A DNA stretch of 44,507 bases from JAHIVN01 sp018816645 (lineage in GTDB: Bacteria > Patescibacteriota > Dojkabacteria > JAHIVN01), in the NCBI GenBank assembly GCA_043816305.1, contig JBDRHZ010000034.1:1-44507 (forward strand), read 5' to 3'. Position 1 is the first letter of the stretch. Every line of letters begins with the position of its first letter. Position numbers and translations under genes: made by a program. Below the pieces are notes generated by a model. That model was not told the origin of the DNA, made no database searches, and was given only the letters and a program-made list of their open reading frames with translations. Of the stretch, positions 26,792 to 34,525 are shown in pieces.

Positions 26792-27589
26792 ATGAGAACA
26801 TTTATCAAAACAATTAAAATCCAAATAGTCCTGATAAAGATGAATTTTCAGGCGATGCTTGTGTACAGAACAAATGCATTGCTTATATCGCTAGGGTCGG
26901 GATTTTACAATGTCGGTGCAATTCTTTTCATTTCCTTTTTATTCGCTAAAATTCCGCTGCTGGCCGGCTGGGACAAATGGGATCTGATATTCCTATACGG
27001 AATCGGTCAAGTGTTTGCTTATCTTTATTTCTTTTCAGTCTATTCGAATACAGGCGTTTTTCAGAAACTCATACAGTCAGGCAATTTCGATTTTGTTTTA
27101 ACCAAACCATTTAGCAGTCTCATTTACTCGACACTGCAGGGATACTCATTTAATGAATTGATAAGCCTCATACAGCCTTTTGCGATCATAGCCTATGCGC
27201 TTTCAAACAAAGTTTATGATATTAGCCTTCCGGGTATTTTCATCGCCATAATTTCAATAGTTATCGCATTAGTTATTGCTCATCAGATCATAGTACTTAC
27301 TTTGATTCCGACTTTCTGGACCGTCGAAAATTCTTTCTATAGATTCTTCAGTGAGACAGCAAGCATATCTAGTTATCCTTATGAAATATTTGACAGCAAA
27401 ATCACAAAATTCATATTTTTCTTTATCGTTCCGTACGCACTTCTTATCAACATCCCGTTTAGAGCAATCATCGGCAAACTCGATTATAGACTCTTTGGAC
27501 TGGAGATTATGGTGTGCATAGGATTTCTAATCATTACCAAGTTGCTCTGGAGATGGGGAGTGAAGAATTATTCAAGTGCAAGCTCATAA
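26792..27589 (+). CDS. ABC-2 type transporter permease (second of pair 2)
   Basis: A 265-residue protein with about six membrane helices, COG3694-like. Landmarks are MLVYRTNALL before the first helix, GWDKWDLIFLYGIGQV, the LIQSGNFDFVLTKPFSSL loop and the WRWGVKNYSSASS end. It is the paralogue of the 25043 product and the likely dimer partner of the 25972 product. The gene ends convergently with the HD-domain gene: its TAA stop lies within the A run that, on the opposite strand, forms the T tract of that gene's terminator. Confidence 0.85.
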   Translation: MRTFIKTIKIQIVLIKMNFQAMLVYRTNALLISLGSGFYNVGAILFISFLFAKIPLLAGWDKWDLIFLYGIGQVFAYLYFFSVYSNTGVFQKLIQSGNFDFVLTKPFSSLIYSTLQGYSFNELISLIQPFAIIAYALSNKVYDISLPGIFIAIISIVIALVIAHQIIVLTLIPTFWTVENSFYRFFSETASISSYPYEIFDSKITKFIFFFIVPYALLINIPFRAIIGKLDYRLFGLEIMVCIGFLIITKLLWRWGVKNYSSASS

Positions 27590-27634
27590 AAAAAACCGAT
27601 CAGCCGATAGGCTTATAAGCCTAGTAGCCCGATC
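27588..27634 (-). terminator. Intrinsic terminator of the HD-domain gene
   Basis: On the minus strand a GATC-rich stem with the self-complementary core TAGGCTTATAAGCCTA starts right at the gene's stop codon and is followed by eight T. The T tract is the complement of the stop codon region of the opposing permease gene. Confidence 0.65.
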
Positions 27635-28851
27635 TACCACTTTCTATCCCTAAACCTGTTTCTTGCCGACAAGTGCCAAGCATGCGGATCGGAGATTAAT
27701 ATTTCTCTCAAAAAGACCTTTGCAGTATCTGTTCTCAAACTTTTCAAGAGCCTTTTTTTATTCAATACAAGCCACTTCTTTGCAACAGACATTCCCATTG
27801 ATTCCTGCTCCTTGAGCTCAAGAATCGCCTCAAGACAGTCTGCATCACGGACAATCTGTGAGACAAGGCTTCTTTGTTTTTCGAATTTCTCCCAAGTGTC
27901 TAATAGATCTTTTTTCGCATCCAAGTTACTTAACGTTTCTTTCATAGCACTCTGCTTGTTTCTTTTCAGATACTCCATAGTTATGTAATTTGCATCTCCG
28001 CTTCGTATCTCGGCCAAGTCATGCAGCATCGCCATTTCAATAAGTTCTACAGAGTTAACTTTCTTTTCGTAGTTCGAAAGGATGATAGCAAACCACACAA
28101 CTCTAAAAATATGTTCGACAAGATTTGAGAATTTATCCCCAACAAATTGTACCCAGGTTCTTTCAGTCTGTTTCAGACTGCCTAACTCGTAGAAAAAATC
28201 AATATCTGCAGAAATACCTTTTGAGGGTAATATACCACGCTTTTTAAAATTAAATCTGTTCTTACTCGCAAGGTGCCAGTTATATGGTTTAGAAACTGCT
28301 ACCTTTTTCCAGTATCTTTTCCCGATAGGCAAAAGCACCTTATCTATAAACAGCTGATCGTTTAACTTTCCCCATATACCTGCGACTTCAATTCCATCTG
28401 AAGCATGTTCGGCTAATTCTAGTCTGATTTCTAGACCATTTGCAGTATATACTATTTTAGCCTCAATCGATTTGCGGATCTGATAATCTTGAACAAGCAA
28501 CTGAATGTCATCATCAAGACTCGTTCCAGCAAGTAAATCTTTGAAAGCAAGTTCCTTTTCCTGTCCTACGTTTTCATGAGCTGTATAATGGAAATCGCCA
28601 CATCTTGTTTTGTATAGAGAATATGAGAATGATAATATAAGAACCCTTTCCAGATCAATTTTCTGTTTCATCCTCTTGGCAAGAATTAGAGAAATCCAAG
28701 CAGTTCTATAGATGTGTTCGGTAAGGTTTTGGAACCTGGCGCTGGTAAGCTGATTCCAGCTGCGCCGGATATTTCGAAGAGTGCCAATTTCATATAGAAA
28801 ACCTATGTCTTTCTTTATGGTTGTTTTAGAAGTTCTAAAGCTCATTGGCAT
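27634..28851 (-). CDS. Tandem HD-domain protein (YfbR-like); N-terminal domain degenerate
   Basis: A 405-residue protein made of two homologous halves of about 200 residues, both resembling the HD_3/YfbR 5'-deoxynucleotidase group of metal-dependent phosphohydrolases. Repeated landmarks are YEIGTL/YELGSL, NLTEHIYR/NLVEHIFR and the final NWHLASKNRF/AWHLSARNRF. In the second half all metal ligands are present: H247, H277, D278 and D338. In the first half H46 remains, but the HD pair is replaced by Tyr77-Ser78 and the distal Asp by Asn138, so that half should not bind metal. The frame opens at TTG 28881, but a TATAAT at 28858-28853 makes ATG 28851 or 28845 the real start. The substrate is unknown; nucleotide monophosphates are the family norm. 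Confidence 0.85.
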   Translation of the reverse strand: MPMSFRTSKTTIKKDIGFLYEIGTLRNIRRSWNQLTSARFQNLTEHIYRTAWISLILAKRMKQKIDLERVLILSFSYSLYKTRCGDFHYTAHENVGQEKELAFKDLLAGTSLDDDIQLLVQDYQIRKSIEAKIVYTANGLEIRLELAEHASDGIEVAGIWGKLNDQLFIDKVLLPIGKRYWKKVAVSKPYNWHLASKNRFNFKKRGILPSKGISADIDFFYELGSLKQTERTWVQFVGDKFSNLVEHIFRVVWFAIILSNYEKKVNSVELIEMAMLHDLAEIRSGDANYITMEYLKRNKQSAMKETLSNLDAKKDLLDTWEKFEKQRSLVSQIVRDADCLEAILELKEQESMGMSVAKKWLVLNKKRLLKSLRTDTAKVFLREILISDPHAWHLSARNRFRDRKW

Positions 28852-28852
28852 T

Positions 28853-28858
28853 ATTATA
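28853..28858 (-). promoter_or_regulatory. -10 box of the HD-domain gene
   Basis: TATAAT on the minus strand ends 1 nt before ATG 28851 and 7 nt before ATG 28845. A transcript starting at the usual distance would begin at about the second ATG, so a leaderless mRNA is likely. The -35 candidate TTGTGT at 17 nt is poor. Confidence 0.4.
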
Positions 28859-29050
28859 CTTTTCGAAAGTGATAAACACAATTAACACGTGACTACGCTA
28901 ATAAAATATCTGTCCAACAACTCAGCAATTCTTCGGCAAACGTTTCTTTGATCACCCTATATATCTTTGTCATACCAAGCAAAAACACATCATATTGCGT
29001 GAACGTTCATAAGTTGATATAGTCCGGCACAATTAATATTTTTAAAAAAT

Positions 29051-30061
29051 ATGTATAATCTCAAAGTTCATAAAAAGCTCATAAACAGAAAAGTCCTAGC
29101 ACAAGCACTCGAAAAATATCTGCCTAAGGAAAAAATTAAGAGATACAAAATAATCAGTAGAGGCTGGGATGATATCAATATTGAAATTCATACAAGAACA
29201 AAACATCTTGTACTACGATTTTACAGTCTCGAGAAAATGGTTAGGCCACGACTAAAAAATGATATCCTTTACTGTTTGGAATTTATGGAATATTTAGGAA
29301 AGAATGAAATACCAACACCAAAAATTTATAGATCTATAAATGATAGTTTTCTTATATCAATCAGGCTTGGAACAAACAAGCACTTTGTAAGTCTGTCATC
29401 TTTTGTTCCGGGGAAGAATATCGAGAATTATACAAAGGACAAAATCCGTAAAATCGCCCGGCTGCAGGCCGGTATTCATAAATTATCCAAAAGTTTCAAA
29501 CCGAAAAGACAATCTTCTCTAGGAGGTATGTTTGACTACAAGGCATGGTACAGTGACTGTAAATCTTCACTTCCAACGAACCACAAATACAAAAGTCTCT
29601 TGCAGAAACTTGAAGAATATATAAAAAAATCGCTTGCCTCCCTTCAACCTGGATCCGTGAACCAAGAGCATATGATCGTAATTCACGGTGACATAAGCAA
29701 TGAAAATTTACACTTCCTCGATAGCAAGATCGCAGGCATTTTTGATTTTGAAGACTGCCACAAAGGGACAATTTCTGAGGATATCGGGTGCTTCTTCAGC
29801 AGCTACTTATCAGATTTAAGTACCAGAGAAATGCAAATGAGAATAAATCACTACTTTGAAGCGTACAGGAAAGTTTTCGAATTAGTCAGAAAAGACGTTC
29901 TATCATCTCTGCGTTACTGCATATTAAAATGGGCTGTCACCCAGTATTACTTTAATACAAATGATATACTTGAAGGAAGAAGCCTAAACACAAAAGAGAA
30001 TAAGCAACATAACAAGCAAACTTCAGAAAACGTAAAAAATCTAAATGCTGTATTGTGTTAA
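29051..30061 (+). CDS. APH-family phosphotransferase (homoserine/aminoglycoside kinase-like)
   Basis: A 336-residue protein of the aminoglycoside phosphotransferase/choline kinase fold. The catalytic loop HGDISNENL has H212, D214 and N219, and the metal-binding motif IFDFED has D232. The N-lobe includes RGWDDINIEIHT and the hinge region SSFVPGKNIENYT. Such enzymes transfer phosphate from ATP to small hydroxyl compounds such as homoserine, choline, sugars or antibiotics; the substrate cannot be deduced here. It stands alone, divergent from the HD gene. A perfect 10-bp palindrome, TGAACGTTCA, lies about 45 nt upstream (29001-29010). The start ATG follows an A/T-rich stretch with no ribosome binding site. 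Confidence 0.85.
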   Translation: MYNLKVHKKLINRKVLAQALEKYLPKEKIKRYKIISRGWDDINIEIHTRTKHLVLRFYSLEKMVRPRLKNDILYCLEFMEYLGKNEIPTPKIYRSINDSFLISIRLGTNKHFVSLSSFVPGKNIENYTKDKIRKIARLQAGIHKLSKSFKPKRQSSLGGMFDYKAWYSDCKSSLPTNHKYKSLLQKLEEYIKKSLASLQPGSVNQEHMIVIHGDISNENLHFLDSKIAGIFDFEDCHKGTISEDIGCFFSSYLSDLSTREMQMRINHYFEAYRKVFELVRKDVLSSLRYCILKWAVTQYYFNTNDILEGRSLNTKENKQHNKQTSENVKNLNAVLC

Positions 30062-30130
30062 ACAGCCTACAAGTGGGCTGCTCAAGGCTCTAGCTCCCAC
30101 AAACTCTAGTGTCACCATGTTGTAACAACA

Positions 30131-30160
30131 TTGACCTCCAGGATTCCACTGTAATATAAT
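30131..30160 (+). promoter_or_regulatory. Promoter of the TrmB-like gene
   Basis: TTGACC (30131-30136) and TATAAT (30155-30160) with an 18-nt spacer. An in-frame ATG at 30159 overlaps the -10 box and cannot be used from this promoter; the transcript would carry an 85-90 nt leader to ATG 30255. Confidence 0.6.
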
Positions 30161-30254
30161 GTATTCCAGACTCTTGTCTCAACTTGACAACCCGGTACGA
30201 CACAACAGATGTACAATTTATCGACTAACATTTAATAAACTGTTCTCATATATA

Positions 30255-31040
30255 ATGCCAACAGTTAATTCAGTCCTCAAACAATTAGAACTCAACGATA
30301 AAGAGATCAAAGTCTACCTTGCACTTATCCAGTCCGGACCGAGTTCTGTACAAAACATTTCCAGAGTGACATCCATATCCAGATCAACTGTCTACCAGAG
30401 GATTGAGAATTTAAAGAAAGCCGGTTTAGTGATATTTGAATTTGGAGACAAGGGACAGGTTGTTAGAGCAATTCATCCTGATAAGCTCAAAGAGATAATC
30501 GAGAAGAGGGTTGAGGAAAGTAAAAAGCTCTCAGCAGAATTTGACTCTATCTTACCTGAATTAGCAAATATCTATCAGCCTACAAGTACTAAGGCTAAAA
30601 TCCTACATTTTGAGGGAAAAGACGGAATACAGAGAATGATTTATGACTATGAGATGGAAGCAAAAAGCAGAAACCTTTACGGCTATACAACTATAATGCT
30701 AGATAAGATAACCGGAAAAGAATTCAATAGAAAGTATCACAAAAAATTCTATAAAAAAGGCTACAAAGACCATTTCCTTATGAGTGACAGCAAGGGCAGT
30801 AGAGCGTATTTTACTGAGGTGAAAAGCTACTGGCTGTATAAAGAGGGAAGAATTTTCGTAAGGAAACTTCCGCAGAGTATTTTCAATCCAAAGGTAAATG
30901 TTTCGATCTATGATGATAAGTACTCAATTGCACTTATTAAAAAAGGAAAACCGTTTGGAGTGATAATTCAAAACGAAGAAATCGCCCAGCACCAGCTGGA
31001 GATATTTAAGATTTTATGGAACCAGTCAGAGGAAATATAA
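30255..31040 (+). CDS. TrmB-family transcriptional regulator
   Basis: A 261-residue protein with an N-terminal winged helix (about 1-75). LNDKEIKVYLALIQSGPSSV and SRVTSISRSTVYQRIENL form the helix-turn-helix typical of TrmB/archaeal-type regulators. A coiled linker follows (about 85-115), then a C-terminal domain with KILHFEGKDGIQRMIYDYE, common in bacterial TrmB-like proteins. These sense small molecules, often sugars, and repress or activate nearby genes. The ABC exporter operon starts 67 nt downstream, which makes it a candidate target. The frame opens at ATG 30159, inside the -10 box; ATG 30255 gives the normal family N-terminus. Confidence 0.85.
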   Translation: MPTVNSVLKQLELNDKEIKVYLALIQSGPSSVQNISRVTSISRSTVYQRIENLKKAGLVIFEFGDKGQVVRAIHPDKLKEIIEKRVEESKKLSAEFDSILPELANIYQPTSTKAKILHFEGKDGIQRMIYDYEMEAKSRNLYGYTTIMLDKITGKEFNRKYHKKFYKKGYKDHFLMSDSKGSRAYFTEVKSYWLYKEGRIFVRKLPQSIFNPKVNVSIYDDKYSIALIKKGKPFGVIIQNEEIAQHQLEIFKILWNQSEEI

Positions 31041-31054
31041 CAATACAACAATTT

Positions 31055-31084
31055 CCTGCCATAGGCAGGCCCGCCCCTGGCGGG
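31055..31084. repeat. Two adjacent 15-nt hairpins
   Basis: CCTGCC/GGCAGG around ATA (31055-31069) is directly followed by CCCGCC/GGCGGG around CCT (31070-31084). Both have 6-bp stems and 3-nt loops and fill most of the gap between the regulator and the ABC ATPase gene. Confidence 0.6.
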
Positions 31085-31107
31085 AACAATTTAGCCAGTT
31101 TACAACA

Positions 31108-32058
31108 ATGATCAAAACCAAAAACATATCCAAAATCTACAGATCGCGAAATACACTTGATAATCTGAAGTTTCTTTTTGGCATACAAAACAGCTCTAGA
31201 AAAGACGTGAAAGCTGTTGATAATATAAGCTTCGAGATAAAAGATGGAGAGATCGTTGGTGTCATCGGACCAAATGGGGCAGGCAAGACAACAACGATCA
31301 AGATGCTTACAGGACTTTTGAGACCTACAGTAGGGGCCATCAGTATGGGAGAACACAATCCATTTGATCTAACCGAAAAGTTCAAGAAAGAAATCGGCTT
31401 ATTTCGCGGCGAAGTACACACACTAGATGATGGAGTCATAGTGAAAGATTCTATCGAAGAGCTGCTGAGAATGTATAAACAGGAAGATCTAGATAAAAAC
31501 CCCTTCGTCCTGAATCTAATGAAGATTGCTGAAACTGAGAGGTTTCTTGATAGCGTTCCTGAGGAATTGTCTCAAGGGCAGAGAACCCTTATAGAGTTTA
31601 TCACAAGCATCGTACACAAGCCGAAATACCTCCTGCTTGACGAACCTACAAACGGTCTTGATATAAATGCGGTCACGAAATTTAAAGAAATCATCAGATA
31701 TCTAAACGAAAAATTAAAAACAACCATCATCATTACATCTCACAATCTGCAGCATGTGGTAGATCTTTCTCATAGAATCATACTCATCAACAAAGGGAAA
31801 ATTCTCATCGACAAAGCAACAGATGAAGTGATGCATAAAGATACACTGGACCGTGTTATCAAATTCTATATCGAATCAGAAGAAGGAACTGTAAACCTCC
31901 CTGCAAATATGGAGTTGAATTATCCATGGGTAACTGTAAAAGTAAGCAAAAGCAACTTGGAGACAGAAATACTAAATGGACTTAAGCGGTTCAAAGTTTC
32001 AGACATTCGCATCACAGAGCCGCCGATAGAAGAGATATTTGCTAAGTACTACAAATAA
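31108..32058 (+). CDS. ABC transporter ATP-binding protein (ABC-2 export system)
   Basis: A 316-residue ATPase. Walker A is GPNGAGKTT (54-62), the signature is LSQGQR, Walker B is YLLLDEP and the H-loop is in TSHNL. The long N-terminal extension before the core, the signature LSxGQR in place of LSGGQ, and the C-terminal RITEPPIEEIFAKYY resemble COG4586, the ATPase partner of ABC-2 permease pairs. The Q-loop position, Gln in the paralogue at 38994 (MGQKNQLWW), appears as Glu here (FRGEVHTLD). Two permease genes follow, so this is a complete exporter operon, possibly under the TrmB-like regulator upstream. The substrate is unknown. Confidence 0.9.
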   Translation: MIKTKNISKIYRSRNTLDNLKFLFGIQNSSRKDVKAVDNISFEIKDGEIVGVIGPNGAGKTTTIKMLTGLLRPTVGAISMGEHNPFDLTEKFKKEIGLFRGEVHTLDDGVIVKDSIEELLRMYKQEDLDKNPFVLNLMKIAETERFLDSVPEELSQGQRTLIEFITSIVHKPKYLLLDEPTNGLDINAVTKFKEIIRYLNEKLKTTIIITSHNLQHVVDLSHRIILINKGKILIDKATDEVMHKDTLDRVIKFYIESEEGTVNLPANMELNYPWVTVKVSKSNLETEILNGLKRFKVSDIRITEPPIEEIFAKYYK

Positions 32059-32117
32059 ACACGAATTGATGAATCAACAAATCTTTGAGTTTTGAGATTT
32101 AGACTTTGAGTTCTTTG

Positions 32118-32144
32118 CTGGAGAAGGTTTGCAACCTGGTTCGA
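32118..32144. repeat. REP-like 27-nt palindrome, degenerate copy
   Basis: Arms CTGGAGAAGGTT and AACCTGGTTCGA around TGC, followed by AAAATTAA as in the next copy, which starts 42 nt further on. It follows a short run of TTTGAG-like repeats (32085-32112). Confidence 0.55.
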
Positions 32145-32159
32145 AAATTAATAACTGTG

Positions 32160-32186
32160 CCGGAGCAGGTCTGTGACCTGGTTCGG
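32160..32186. repeat. REP-like 27-nt palindrome
   Basis: Arms CCGGAGCAGGTC and GACCTGGTTCGG around TGT. With flanks (32158-32193) it is identical over 36 nt to the copy at 32945-32980. It ends 16 nt before the start codon of the next permease gene. Confidence 0.7.
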
Positions 32187-32202
32187 AAATTAACAAAACA
32201 AC

Positions 32203-32928
32203 ATGTTACTTAAAAGACTTATCAACAACCTAAAGAATCCAACCTACTACTTTTCTCAAGTATTTGGCTCTGCCGCCTATGTATTCTTGATTGTGCTCTG
32301 GATTTTCTTGAAGGATGAAAGTAATCTACAAATTTCGAATACTCAAATCATTCTTTACTTTTTAATGATCTATTCTTTCAACTACCTTTTCACTTTTAGT
32401 TTTGTAGATACTGTAGTAGCTAGACTTAAAGATAAAGCTGAACAGTTCTGGCTGAGTCCTGGATCAGCATATAAAACATTTTTCAGGAAAGACCTCCTGC
32501 CAGTTATTATCGATAACCTTCCACTAATGTTTTTATCTGTTGCTTGCTCATTAGCTCTAGGGCTCATAAGCTCTAAGACTCTTCTGCTATTTCTTGGATT
32601 AATAGTACTTACTCACATCTGTCACTTCTTTCTCTCAATTATATTTGCCTTACTAAAATTCTACCTGAACTGGGAATGGGTTTCTTTCAGTCTGAGATAT
32701 ATCGGTCTGACATGGAACGGCTCATACTTGCCGCTGATTTTCTTCAAGGGGATATTCCTGAAAATTCTTGTATTCCTGCCATTCCTGCACTCGGGCCTAG
32801 CTACTCAGCTCCTACTCGATGAACAGCTGAATGGACACTTTGTAATCAATGTCCTGGTTTACATATTAGTCTTTTTATTCACAAGTCTTTATATGTTGAA
32901 GAATTTCAAAAAGTACTCACAAGGTTAA
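32203..32928 (+). CDS. ABC-2 type transporter permease (pair 3, first)
   Basis: A 241-residue protein with about six membrane helices and a short N-terminal amphipathic helix (LLKRLINNLKNPTYYFSQ). It is shorter and more divergent than the 24145 and 25972 products, but the KDKAEQFWLSPGSAYKTFF loop corresponds to their KP(F/S)S loop, and the gene sits between the ATPase and a COG3694-like permease. It probably forms the membrane domain of the 31108 ATPase together with the next product. A REP-like palindrome separates its start from the ATPase gene. Confidence 0.8.
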   Translation: MLLKRLINNLKNPTYYFSQVFGSAAYVFLIVLWIFLKDESNLQISNTQIILYFLMIYSFNYLFTFSFVDTVVARLKDKAEQFWLSPGSAYKTFFRKDLLPVIIDNLPLMFLSVACSLALGLISSKTLLLFLGLIVLTHICHFFLSIIFALLKFYLNWEWVSFSLRYIGLTWNGSYLPLIFFKGIFLKILVFLPFLHSGLATQLLLDEQLNGHFVINVLVYILVFLFTSLYMLKNFKKYSQG

Positions 32929-32946
32929 CCATTGTTATACGCACTG

Positions 32947-32973
32947 CCGGAGCAGGTCTGTGACCTGGTTCGG
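32947..32973. repeat. REP-like 27-nt palindrome
   Basis: Same arms as the copy at 32160-32186 and preceded by ACTG. It ends 19 nt before the ATG of the second permease gene. Confidence 0.7.
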
Positions 32974-32992
32974 AAATTAATTTTACAAAATC

Positions 32993-33745
32993 ATGAACTA
33001 TTTACTAACCAGAATCAAAAAGTTAATCCGACAGAACTTCCTGCCTGAAAATCGAGTGCAGACTATCAGCGAGATAATTGCCGTGTTAGTCTGGATGGTT
33101 TCAACCGTCATGTTCTACTATGTTTTGCAGGACATCTTTCCTGAGCAGGAATTTTGGAGAGGGGCCAACTTCGCATCGATAATAGCTAGTTTCTTCATTG
33201 TTGATGGACTGCTTTTCAGTTTCTTATTTAGAAATCTTTTCGAATTGAGTGACCAAATTGAAAGCCAGGGAATTGATCAGAGGCTGCTTTTACCTGTAGG
33301 ATTTAGGAGTTACTCGAGTTTCCGCAGAATGCAGTTTTCTTCACTTATACAAATACCGGTCTCGATCATTTTGGTCATTTTAATCTTGCCTATTTCAATA
33401 CCCAGTTTCCTGCTTTGGACCGGAAGCCTGATAATTGGATTTCTAATCGCATATCACCTTTGGTACATCTTTTCACTGCTCTCATTCTGGATAAAGATAG
33501 GAGAGAAGTCGACATTTCTTTTTGAAGAATTTTCACTGATCTGCATGTTCCCGGCTGCTCCGTTCATAGCCTCAGAGCTCTTCGTATTTTTCTTTCCATT
33601 TCTGACCTTTGCAAGTTTCTCTGCAAGAGGACTGCTCGAGGGCGGGTGGGGGAGAGTCTATATGATGCAGGGAGCTACCTTAATTGTATTTGTAATTATT
33701 GCAAAGATTTTGGAGTATTTGGGATTGAGAAGGTATAGGCAGTAG
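32993..33745 (+). CDS. ABC-2 type transporter permease (pair 3, second)
   Basis: A 250-residue protein with about six membrane helices. The N-terminal RIKKLIRQNFLPENRVQTI helix, the loop IESQGIDQRLLLPVGFRSYS and the end YLGLRRYRQ correspond to the COG3694-like permeases at 25043 and 26792, at low similarity. With the preceding permease and the 31108 ATPase it makes a complete ABC-2 exporter. The three genes are spaced by REP-containing gaps of 144 and 64 nt, unlike the tight spacing of pair 2. Confidence 0.8.
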   Translation: MNYLLTRIKKLIRQNFLPENRVQTISEIIAVLVWMVSTVMFYYVLQDIFPEQEFWRGANFASIIASFFIVDGLLFSFLFRNLFELSDQIESQGIDQRLLLPVGFRSYSSFRRMQFSSLIQIPVSIILVILILPISIPSFLLWTGSLIIGFLIAYHLWYIFSLLSFWIKIGEKSTFLFEEFSLICMFPAAPFIASELFVFFFPFLTFASFSARGLLEGGWGRVYMMQGATLIVFVIIAKILEYLGLRRYRQ

Positions 33746-33907
33746 TATTCTACGTAGAGATTTGATTCATCAGACCATACCTAGTGATGAAGTTGAATTC
33801 TACAACCAGTTCAACTCTTCGATCTGACAGCAGAGCTGCCCGTGCGCTTCTGGATAACTTAACGCTACGATGCAATGCATATACTATTCCCGCTACTTTA
33901 AATTCTG

Positions 33908-33913
33908 TATAAT
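33908..33913 (+). promoter_or_regulatory. -10 box of the 114-residue unknown gene
   Basis: TATAAT lies 31 nt before ATG 33945. It falls inside the longer open frame that begins at 33870, which argues for the downstream start. Confidence 0.35.
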
Positions 33914-33944
33914 GTGTTTCAAATTTACTTTACAGATAAATTGC

Positions 33945-34289
33945 ATGGATAACAACACAAACCCCGAAGCCAGAGAATGGCTGAAAAGCAACAAGAATCC
34001 ATCTGCTTTTGCTAGTAATAGATTTGGATCGACCGGAGAGGCTCTTGCCTTTATAGAAAAACTATACGAACTAGGAGCCGAGAAAGTTTTGATTGATAAC
34101 ATCTTTGATGAAGAATCCAGAATCGAAAAAGAAGGAGGCCCTTATGCAGACTCAATACTAATCAAGATGCCTAATGATCCCGTTAAAAGATCCAGTCTTT
34201 ATAAGGTATATAATTCTGAAGCTGTCAATGAAGGATTCGAAGAAATAGAAGGTGAGGGGTCGAATTCATTGACACTTTGGTGGGATTAG
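33945..34289 (+). CDS. Small uncharacterised protein (114 residues)
   Basis: A soluble, acidic protein with no signal peptide. Conserved-looking blocks are ASNRFGSTGEALAFIEKLYE, GAEKVLIDNI, EGGPYADSILIKMP and a final LTLWWD. I have a general recollection of similar short hypothetical proteins in many bacteria but know no function. The open frame begins at 33870 with Cys/Phe/Tyr-rich codons that look untranslated; I chose ATG 33945 because of the -10 box at 33908. It follows the ABC exporter operon but has its own promoter. Confidence 0.75.
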   Translation: MDNNTNPEAREWLKSNKNPSAFASNRFGSTGEALAFIEKLYELGAEKVLIDNIFDEESRIEKEGGPYADSILIKMPNDPVKRSSLYKVYNSEAVNEGFEEIEGEGSNSLTLWWD

Positions 34290-34349
34290 CCTCAAATTCA
34301 GTTGCTTTATAAAAATCTTTGACGCTATAATTCCTCTATAAATTCACTG

Positions 34350-34376
34350 CGGGAGCATATTTCTAATATGCTCCCG
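34350..34376. repeat. REP-like 27-nt palindrome beside the RAYT relic
   Basis: Arms CGGGAGCATATT and AATATGCTCCCG are exact complements around TCT, preceded by CACTG. It lies 10 nt from the stop codon of the RAYT relic, the same spacing as at the intact RAYT. Confidence 0.75.
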
Positions 34377-34386
34377 TCATTAACCA

Positions 34387-34449
34387 TTATAAAAAACTAT
34401 TTGATTTCAATTCACAATACTTATTCTCAGAAGACCAATACTCATGTGA
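34387..34449 (-). pseudogene. RAYT (REP-associated tyrosine transposase), C-terminal relic
   Basis: On the minus strand, codons ending in TAA (34389-34387) read YWSSENKYCELKSNSFL, against YWSSANKYCELKPNNYL at the end of the intact RAYT at 35177-35674. DNA similarity continues through the downstream REP palindrome. Homology stops to the right of about 34450, so everything upstream of the last 20 or so codons is gone. Confidence 0.75.
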
Positions 34450-34512
34450 AGTTGTACTCAACAACAGTTTAGTAGCGATAAACACTCTATTCCACGTTTC
34501 TAACAAATGGGC

Positions 34513-34518
34513 TATAAT
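34513..34518 (+). promoter_or_regulatory. -10 box of the 172-residue unknown gene
   Basis: TATAAT ends 7 nt before ATG 34526, so the transcript probably starts at the start codon. The -35 candidate TTCCAC (34490-34495, 17-nt spacer) is poor. Confidence 0.4.
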
Positions 34519-34525
34519 TCCAATT

